Source: Acidobacteriota bacterium (GTDB lineage Bacteria > Acidobacteriota > Blastocatellia > RBC074). From it: a stretch of DNA of 5,335 nucleotides. The notes beneath the pieces were generated by a model. The model saw only the letters and a list, made by a program, of their open reading frames with translations. It ran no database searches and was not told the origin of the DNA. Positions 1 to 5,335 of this stretch are shown in pieces; the first letter of the stretch is position 1, and the number at the start of each line of letters is the position of its first letter. Made by a program: the position numbers and the translations under genes. Location: contig JABFSD010000742.1 of NCBI GenBank assembly GCA_013140935.1, forward strand, positions 1 to 5,335, in the 5' to 3' direction.

Positions 1-1529
1 TGACCAATCAAGGGACTGACCGCTTGCCGGTGTTGTTCCGTGATGGCAGCCGTTTGGGGCCGCCGACGTTTATTGATACGCCGACCTATCCGCTGGTCAG
101 CGCGCCTTTCGTCGCCGTCACCAATTCGGTCAATATCTATGACCCGAATATCAAAGTGCCTTATTCGCAATCGTGGACGTTCGGCATTCAACGCGAAATC
201 GCCAAAGACACCGTGATCGAAGCGCGCTATGTCGGCACCCGCAACTTGCGCGGGTGGACGACCTATAACTTCAATTCCGTCGAAAACAACATCGCCGAAA
301 ACGGCTTGCTCAATGAATTCAAACTGGCGCAAAGGAATCTGCAAGCGTTCGTCGCCGCCAATCCAAATTGCGGACAAACCGGACAACCGGCTTGCAGCTT
401 CGCTTATAGGGGATTGGCTGGACAATCGCCTTTACCGATTACGCTCGCCTATTTCAGCGGCACGCCTGCGGCGAACGCGGGCAATGCGGCGCTTTACACT
501 TCGACGAATTTCACCAGTGCCAGTTTTATTAACACGCTGGCAGCGAACAGCCCGGTGGTTTGTTGCAGCACCACGGCCAGCTATACCGGTCAACTCGATA
601 ACAACGCCACTTTCCGCGCGAACGCTTTGCGCGCAGGCTTGCCCGCCAATTTCATGCTGACGAATCCGGGCTTGCGCGGTGGCGCGAACGTCACGGGCAA
701 TGGCGGCTATACGCGCTATGACGCCGTGCAAATTGATTTACGCCGTCGTCTGTCGCACGGGTTATTGGTGCAAGCCAATTATCAGTTGGCTAAGGCGTTC
801 AGTTCGTCACGCGTGTCGTTCCGTGCGCCACGCATCAATACGCTCGACGACATCACGTTGCGGCATGCTTTCAAGGTGAATTGGATTTATGAGCTTCCTT
901 TTGGACGCGGCAAAGCACTGTTTGGCAATATCGGAAATGCGTTGGATCGTTTAGTGGGCGGCTGGGAATTTCAAGGTTCCGGGCGCGTGCAAAGCGGCCA
1001 GTTATACGATTTCGGCAACGTCCAACTCGTCGGCATGACGCGCCGCGATTTAGCCAAGGTCTTCAAGCTGCGCTTTGACGACGCCAAAGGCACCACCTAT
1101 CTGTTGCCGCAAGACATCATTGACAACACCATCAAGGCGTTCAATGTGAGTGCGACTTCCGCAACCGGCTATGGCACCGGAGGCGCTCCCAGCGGGCGTT
1201 ACCTCGCGCCGGCCAACAACGCCGGTTGCATTCAGGTCTATAGCGGACAATGCGCGCCGCAAAACACCTTTGTGTCAGGGCCGAAATTCACGCGCTTCGA
1301 TTTGAGCGTGAAAAAACAGGTCAAGCTCACCGAACGCCTGAACTTTGAATTGCGGGGCGAGTTCTTGAATGCGTTCAACAACATCAACTTCTTCAACCCG
1401 ACGGCGACGGCCAATATCACACCGTCGAATCTGGCGTTTATGCAGGTGACGACGGCTTATACCGATTCGTCCAACACGAACGATCCGGGCGGACGGTTGG
1501 TGCAGTTGGTCGCGCGGTTCAATTTCTAA
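1..1529 (+). CDS. TonB-dependent receptor-like (Oar-type) outer-membrane beta-barrel, C-terminal part, 5' truncated
   Basis: The frame is open to the left edge (first full codon at 3), so this is the last 508 residues of a longer protein; the TTG at 24 is not a convincing start. No N-terminus is visible: the family's carboxypeptidase-regulatory-like domain and plug, if present, lie upstream. Family proteins are usually about 1000-1200 residues. Amphipathic, aromatic-rich strands alternate with long Asn/Ser/Gly/Thr-rich loops. Recognisable stretches are YSQSWTFGIQREI with VIEARYVGTRN (visible residues ~54-81), YDAVQIDLRRRLSHGLLVQA (~239-258), ELPFGRGKALFGN (~297-309), FDLSVKKQV with LNFELRGEFLNAFNNINFF (~432-464). 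The protein ends in VARFNF; a terminal Phe preceded by alternating hydrophobics is the usual outer-membrane (BAM) insertion signal. The family is known or presumed to take up large substrates or act in surface assembly; the ligand cannot be inferred here. Six cysteines lie in predicted loops. Stop TAA at 1527-1529. Confidence 0.88.
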   Translation, partial: TNQGTDRLPVLFRDGSRLGPPTFIDTPTYPLVSAPFVAVTNSVNIYDPNIKVPYSQSWTFGIQREIAKDTVIEARYVGTRNLRGWTTYNFNSVENNIAENGLLNEFKLAQRNLQAFVAANPNCGQTGQPACSFAYRGLAGQSPLPITLAYFSGTPAANAGNAALYTSTNFTSASFINTLAANSPVVCCSTTASYTGQLDNNATFRANALRAGLPANFMLTNPGLRGGANVTGNGGYTRYDAVQIDLRRRLSHGLLVQANYQLAKAFSSSRVSFRAPRINTLDDITLRHAFKVNWIYELPFGRGKALFGNIGNALDRLVGGWEFQGSGRVQSGQLYDFGNVQLVGMTRRDLAKVFKLRFDDAKGTTYLLPQDIIDNTIKAFNVSATSATGYGTGGAPSGRYLAPANNAGCIQVYSGQCAPQNTFVSGPKFTRFDLSVKKQVKLTERLNFELRGEFLNAFNNINFFNPTATANITPSNLAFMQVTTAYTDSSNTNDPGGRLVQLVARFNF

Positions 1530-1547
1530 AGAAGCCTGTTATTGATG

Positions 1548-1586
1548 CAAAGGGCGCAAGCAACGAATAGTTGCTTGCGCCCTTTG
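1548..1586. terminator. Convergent intergenic hairpin, likely (possibly bidirectional) intrinsic terminator
   Basis: A perfect 17-bp inverted repeat has arms at 1548-1564 and 1570-1586, the core being GGGCGCAAGCAAC, around a 5-nt GAATA loop. It starts 19 nt after the receptor stop codon and 22 nt after the permease stop codon on the other strand, so it is almost centred between two converging genes. On the + strand the stem ends in CCCTTTG and runs into a T-rich stretch (to about 1602), which suits rho-independent termination of the receptor transcript. On the - strand the downstream T-tract is poor (only TTT within the stem end), so termination of the permease message would depend more on the hairpin itself. 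Confidence 0.85.
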
Positions 1587-1607
1587 TTTATTGACTTTGT
1601 TTTGGCG

Positions 1608-4600
1608 TCACTCCGCCCGCAACGAAGCCAGCAAAGGAGCCTTCACCGCCGCACGCACCGCCACCCACGAAGCAATCAAGCCCGTCAGCAATACGGCGAT
1701 CAACAGCAAACTCAACGACGCAACTGATACGCGTCCGCCGCGTCCCACCATCGCCGGAGCAATCGCAATCAAGGCGCAAACGATTCCGGTCAACAATCCG
1801 CAACCCAACAACAATAAATTTTCTGCCAGAATCAACCACGATAAGTGTTGCGGCCGATAGCCCGTCGCTCGCAGCAGTGCCAATTCGCGGCGACGTTCCA
1901 ATACGTTGCGCAACAGCACAGCGGCAAGCCCTACCGTACCCAACAACAAGCCCAACGCACCTAATGCTTGAAACGTAGACAAGTAAGTGTTCTCAACCTG
2001 ATGAAAGCCCGCCAGTCGCGTCGCCGTGCTCTCAGCGTCAAAGCCGTAATCGCTCAAACGATCTTCGAGTAACGTGCTGACGGCTTCGGGTTGCGTGGCT
2101 TCGATCAGGAATACGCGCTGCCCTTGAATGCTTGGGAACAGGCGCGTGAACTGACTGTCAGCCATCAATAGTTCGCCTTGCAGCAAGCTGTCTTGCAACG
2201 CGGCGACGATACGCAAGCGTAAAGGCGCGCCGCTTTCACCATCGAGTTCGATGACATCGCCGACGGCTTTGTGCAAAACGTAAGTCAGTGAGTTGGCATC
2301 GCCGATGACGGGAATCTCTAAGGCTTGCGCATTGAGCAATAACCACGGATTGGCTTTCTCTTCCGGCGTTTGCGCCAGCGAAGACGCAAAGGTGAAACGG
2401 CCTTGCTGAACGAAGTCTTGCGGCACGCCCAGCAGGCGCGGATTGCGCGGCGCATACAGATTCAAGCAACTCGCATCGTCTCCCGGACGCAAACGAAAGC
2501 GCGTGAGTTTTATGTCTTTGAATTCGTCGCCAGTCAGGTTGAGTTCGTCGCGGCCTTGCGCGCTGTTCGGGTCACGCACCAGCGGCAACAACGATTCGGC
2601 GTATAAAGCAAAGCCGCCCGTGCCGGATTTTTTATCGTTGGCGTCGGCATGGCCGTCACGGCGAAAAGCGTCTACGGCCACGATGATGAAACTCGCCGAA
2701 GCGATCAACGCGATGCACAACACGCTACGTCCGGCGCGTACCGTCGCGTTGCGAAAACCCAATTGCGTCACGCCCTGCCATCCGCCGGTTTGCACGGCTT
2801 TCGTGCGCGGCTGCCGCAACCACGCCGACCAGCCGAATAAGGCGGCGATCAATAGACAAAAACCTGCGCCGAAAAATCCGCCGGCTGCGCCGATGGTTTT
2901 GAATGTTGCTAAGGCCAGGAGCGTGAGTCCGGCGAAACCGAAAGCCAATGCCAGCCACCGCCTGAAGGCGGAACTACGAACGCGAGTGGCGGCGGTGGGC
3001 GTAAGGTCGAGAGAACCGAGCAGGAGGTTACGCGGCGCGGTGTTGCGTAAAGATCGCAACGTCAACCATACGACGGCGAGCGCCGTGATGATGCCCGCGA
3101 CCAAGCCGATCAATAACGCAGAAGGCGCGACGTGCAAGCGCAACAACGTCGTACCCACTGCGCCCACCCACCACGTGCGCAAGCCCCACATAATTAGTGC
3201 GCCGTAAAGAAGCGCACCCGCTACGCCGAGCAGGCTGCCAATGACGGCCAGCAACAAACCTTCACGCAAAAAGAGCGAACGCACTTGCGCGGGTGTGAAA
3301 CCCAGAGCTTGTAACAAGCCGATTTCGCGCAGGCGTTGTTCGACGCCGAGTTTGAAAAATAATCCGGTCAACAACAATGCTGAAATGACGAGAAAGAAAC
3401 TGAAGTAGCTGAAGTATTCGCCAAAGTCGGTAGCTCCGCGCGCGGCTTGTGCTTGTTCGCTTTTAACCGACAGCACTGACAATCCGGCTTCGCTCGGCGT
3501 CAGGTTGGCGCGTAACTGCCGCTCCCACGATGGGCGGTCATCGGTGAACAGTCGCAGCGAAGTCACCTTGCCATACCGCGAAGCCCACAGCTTTTGCCCG
3601 TCCGCTAAACGAATAAAGGCTTTGGGTGTCGTGCGATATTGCTTCCAATAATCTTCGTCAATCGGGCGCACGCGGCCTAACTCAATCGGGAAAGGCGGAT
3701 CCCAATCGGCCAAGCTGTTCGTATCAGTGATGCCCGGATAATCAGGCGCGTAGTTACGATCAAGCGCCGCGCCGCTCGACGGCACAATCGCACTGAGTTT
3801 GAAAGCGGAAGTTTGCGAACTGAGTTGGCCGCTCTCTTGCCAGAGAAAGTAACTGAGTTTGATCGTCGTTCCGACTTGCGCATTCAAATCGCGCGCGGCC
3901 CAGTCATTCAATATGATTTCGTTTTCTTTCGGCAAGGCTTGGTTGGGGCGGAGTATTTTGCTCAAGCCCACGTCATCCAATGCAGTTACCAATGAATAAG
4001 GAACCGTGCGGGTTGCCGTGCTGATGTCGTTCGCCAAATAGGTCAGCACTTGCGCCGTGGGCAGCTTCATTGCCTCAGCGGTTTGTTTGGCTTTCGTCAC
4101 CGTGGCGTCGTTGAGCAAGGCGCTGTCGCTTTCCAAAATTTGAACAGCTTGTTCAGGCAAGGCGCGTAGCTTCAAGCCCAAATCAGCCAACTGAAATTGT
4201 TGGCGCAATACTTCCTCAAGTGGCGCAACGCTATTCGCGCGGCCCGCTTTCGCTGCGACCAGCAATGTATTCGCGCGGCCTTCCTGCCCGATACTTTTTT
4301 GCAGCTTCTTTAACGAAACGAACACCGCCCGCACCGCGCCTTGTTGCGGACGCAACGCGAATTCACCCATCTGTTCGGCAGGCAATACTTCGCGCAGGCT
4401 CAAACGCAACGTCGTACCGGCTTCGTCCTTGCGTCCGTGCAGCGATTCGAGCGGGATGGCGGAAGGCTTTTCGATGCGAATGACGAGCGTGTCGTCGGAC
4501 TTGGCGGATAGCTCACGTGCTAAAGCCGCGCTGACCAATGCGTCGTCTTCATTGCCTGAGACACGGGCGACGCCGTGGAATTGCCAGAACTGATCGCTCA

Positions 4601-4943
4601 CACCGTAAAGCATCACGTTGCCGGCGCGCGCGTTGCTGTCGCCGTGCGTAACGATGGCGGGCAGCGCAATCAGCGGCGCGGCACTGGCAAAGTTCGCAGC
4701 AAACTCAGGATGTTGTTGCAGGTCAGTCGCCAACGCTTCGCGGAAAAAGTTGTTGCCTGCGATGACCAGATCAGTCTTGCCCAATCGTTGCAAGGCCAGT
4801 TCGCGCAAGCTGCCGCGCACCGAAGCGCCGACGAGCAAAGCGCCTGCGAGAACGGCCACGGCGGTGGCTACGCCCAGAATTACCGCGAGGTTGGTGCGCC
4901 AGTAATGCTTCAGATTTTGTTGGATGAAGGAGTGAAAAGTCAT
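1608..4943 (-). CDS. Duplicated FtsX/MacB-type ABC transporter permease, 1111 aa
   Basis: Integral inner-membrane permease of the type VII (MacB/LolCDE/FtsX) ABC superfamily, which moves or releases substrates by coupling cytoplasmic ATP hydrolysis to periplasmic domain motion. Ten membrane segments are visible at about residues 20-43, 510-531, 562-586, 607-629, 663-680, 688-709, 740-758, 988-1011, 1037-1063 and 1073-1097. Two repeats each contain one segment, a large periplasmic MacB_PCD-like domain (~44-508 and ~760-986) and a three-helix FtsX domain. Each FtsX domain has the typical cytoplasmic coupling stretch: EQRLREIGLLQALGFTPAQV (535-554) and ERRRELALLRATGYRPQHL (1016-1034). Segments 5-6 join the halves. 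ATG at 4943 is secure: an in-frame stop lies 18 nt upstream with no other start between. No Shine-Dalgarno sequence is seen. It carries no ATPase motif and no ATPase gene is adjacent, so a partner must be encoded elsewhere. Long size matches permeases common in Planctomycetes and Acidobacteria. Substrate unknown; lipid, lipoprotein or peptide export are possibilities by family only. Confidence 0.93.
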   Translation of the reverse strand: MTFHSFIQQNLKHYWRTNLAVILGVATAVAVLAGALLVGASVRGSLRELALQRLGKTDLVIAGNNFFREALATDLQQHPEFAANFASAAPLIALPAIVTHGDSNARAGNVMLYGVSDQFWQFHGVARVSGNEDDALVSAALARELSAKSDDTLVIRIEKPSAIPLESLHGRKDEAGTTLRLSLREVLPAEQMGEFALRPQQGAVRAVFVSLKKLQKSIGQEGRANTLLVAAKAGRANSVAPLEEVLRQQFQLADLGLKLRALPEQAVQILESDSALLNDATVTKAKQTAEAMKLPTAQVLTYLANDISTATRTVPYSLVTALDDVGLSKILRPNQALPKENEIILNDWAARDLNAQVGTTIKLSYFLWQESGQLSSQTSAFKLSAIVPSSGAALDRNYAPDYPGITDTNSLADWDPPFPIELGRVRPIDEDYWKQYRTTPKAFIRLADGQKLWASRYGKVTSLRLFTDDRPSWERQLRANLTPSEAGLSVLSVKSEQAQAARGATDFGEYFSYFSFFLVISALLLTGLFFKLGVEQRLREIGLLQALGFTPAQVRSLFLREGLLLAVIGSLLGVAGALLYGALIMWGLRTWWVGAVGTTLLRLHVAPSALLIGLVAGIITALAVVWLTLRSLRNTAPRNLLLGSLDLTPTAATRVRSSAFRRWLALAFGFAGLTLLALATFKTIGAAGGFFGAGFCLLIAALFGWSAWLRQPRTKAVQTGGWQGVTQLGFRNATVRAGRSVLCIALIASASFIIVAVDAFRRDGHADANDKKSGTGGFALYAESLLPLVRDPNSAQGRDELNLTGDEFKDIKLTRFRLRPGDDASCLNLYAPRNPRLLGVPQDFVQQGRFTFASSLAQTPEEKANPWLLLNAQALEIPVIGDANSLTYVLHKAVGDVIELDGESGAPLRLRIVAALQDSLLQGELLMADSQFTRLFPSIQGQRVFLIEATQPEAVSTLLEDRLSDYGFDAESTATRLAGFHQVENTYLSTFQALGALGLLLGTVGLAAVLLRNVLERRRELALLRATGYRPQHLSWLILAENLLLLGCGLLTGIVCALIAIAPAMVGRGGRVSVASLSLLLIAVLLTGLIASWVAVRAAVKAPLLASLRAE

Positions 4944-4957
4944 TGCTGCGGAGTTTA

Positions 4958-4978
4958 CTCAATCCGCTACGGACTGAG
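4958..4978 (-). promoter_or_regulatory. Imperfect palindrome / leader hairpin upstream of the permease start
   Basis: The arms at 4958-4966 and 4970-4978 pair over 9 positions around a 3-nt loop. The single DNA mismatch (A4962 against C4974) becomes a G.U pair in the - strand transcript, so the permease mRNA can form a continuous 9-bp stem (CUCAGUCCG, loop UAG, CGGAUUGAG). The stem ends 14 nt before the AUG. A second small repeat, GAGT-AA-ACTC (4951-4960, - strand), shares the GAG of the 3' arm and so would compete with it. It could be an RNA leader element or a protein-binding operator; the sequence alone cannot tell which. Confidence 0.4.
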
Positions 4979-4990
4979 AAATCGCGCGGC

Positions 4991-5020
4991 TTGACGGAGC
5001 GAAAGGCCGTGTGGAATTAT
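4991..5020 (+). promoter_or_regulatory. Sigma70-like promoter for tRNA-Cys
   Basis: The -35 box TTGACG (4991-4996; 5 of 6 to TTGACA) is followed by an 18-nt spacer and AATTAT (5015-5020; 4 of 6 to TATAAT), preceded by TGG, an extended -10. The start site would be near 5027, giving a leader of about 40 nt before the tRNA. On the opposite strand the same AT-rich patch reads CATAAT (5021-5016), 5 of 6 to a -10 box, and could serve the permease; no good -35 was found for it. Confidence 0.45.
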
Positions 5021-5067
5021 GCCCGCTCGTTTGGGGCAGGCATATTCCCCAATAAATTTGAAATTCA

Positions 5068-5142
<75 letters not shown>

Positions 5143-5205
5143 AAATTCTTTCTGAAACGCAACGCCAGCCACGTTCTTGCGCTTGCTTTCCTTGCCGCTT
5201 CCCCG

Positions 5206-5335
5206 ATGGCGCACCCGATGAAGCTGACCGGCAAACCTTACCTGCAAAGCGTCTCGCTCAAAGACGATGTTGAATTAAATTTCAGCGCATATCCTTATTC
5301 GCTCGCCACTGTGCGCGAACTCGACGTGTTGCGCT
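5206..5335 (+). CDS. Probable COG3910-type AAA family ATPase, N-terminal fragment, 3' truncated at window edge
   Basis: An open frame starts at ATG 5206 (MAHPMKLTGKPYLQSVSL) and continues uninterrupted to the edge (43 codons). The pattern YLQSVSL, then YPYSLATVRELDVLR, resembles the N-terminus of predicted SMC/RecF-like AAA ATPases of COG3910, which usually read YLR-V-L, then YPFslPavr-Ld-L, just before the Walker A motif. That motif would fall beyond the window, so the ATPase assignment is not proven by a catalytic residue. Family members are about 250-300 residues, soluble, and of poorly known function. ATG 5218 (MKLTGKPYL) is an alternative start that fits homologous N-termini equally well. 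Neither has a Shine-Dalgarno sequence. The frame is open further upstream into the tRNA, but with no ATG, GTG or TTG codon. It begins 63 nt after the tRNA, and co-transcription with it is possible. Confidence 0.6.
   Translation, partial: MAHPMKLTGKPYLQSVSLKDDVELNFSAYPYSLATVRELDVLR

Noticed and set aside
24..26. TTG as the true start of the receptor gene
   Set aside because: The frame is open to the left edge, the encoded segment starts mid-barrel, and no ribosome binding site is seen.
229..660. A 143-codon + strand ORF within the receptor
   Set aside because: It is a second frame of the receptor gene; the product is rich in Arg, Pro and Ser with no family resemblance.
2443..3207. A 254-codon + strand ORF antisense to the permease
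   Set aside because: It lies wholly within the well-supported permease gene; its product is Arg/Ala/Pro/Lys-rich with no recognisable domain, as expected of a shadow frame in GC-rich coding DNA.
4575..4994. A 139-codon + strand ORF covering the permease 5' end and spacer
   Set aside because: It is antisense to the conserved N-terminal membrane segment of the permease and has no domain-like features; it would also overlap the tRNA promoter.
5158..5181. Weak hairpin (AACG/CGTT with flanking CGC/GCG) after the tRNA as a terminator
   Set aside because: The stem is short and bulged, and it is not followed by a T-tract.

Overview
The window looks like ordinary chromosomal DNA from a member of the Acidobacteriota, possibly a Blastocatellia-like lineage. 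The reasons are an Oar-type TonB-dependent-receptor-like beta-barrel whose wording is typical of the large acidobacterial family, a very large duplicated FtsX/MacB-type permease, and start codons without an obvious Shine-Dalgarno sequence. This assignment rests on protein style only; no marker gene other than a tRNA is present.

Layout. Positions 1-1529 (+) hold the C-terminal ~508 residues of an outer-membrane receptor-like barrel whose start lies outside the window. Positions 1530-1607 are a short convergent spacer almost filled by a 17-bp perfect hairpin, a likely terminator. Positions 1608-4943 (-) encode a complete 1111-residue ABC-type permease with two FtsX domains and two large periplasmic domains. 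Positions 4944-5067 are a divergent spacer with a good sigma70-like promoter facing the tRNA and an imperfect palindrome in the probable 5' leader of the permease mRNA. Positions 5068-5142 (+) are a complete tRNA-Cys(GCA) with encoded CCA. From about 5206 (+) a reading frame resembling the N-terminus of COG3910-type AAA ATPases runs off the right edge.

There is no sign that the genes form one pathway. The receptor and the permease are convergent and separated by a terminator, and the permease and the tRNA are divergent. The permease appears to be transcribed alone, with no ATP-binding partner in the window. No mobile element, CRISPR array, phage gene or new multi-gene system was seen. The points most worth a second look are the hairpin just upstream of the permease start, whose only mismatch becomes a G.U pair in the permease transcript, and the missing ATPase partner. 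No stretch longer than 300 bases is without a gene.
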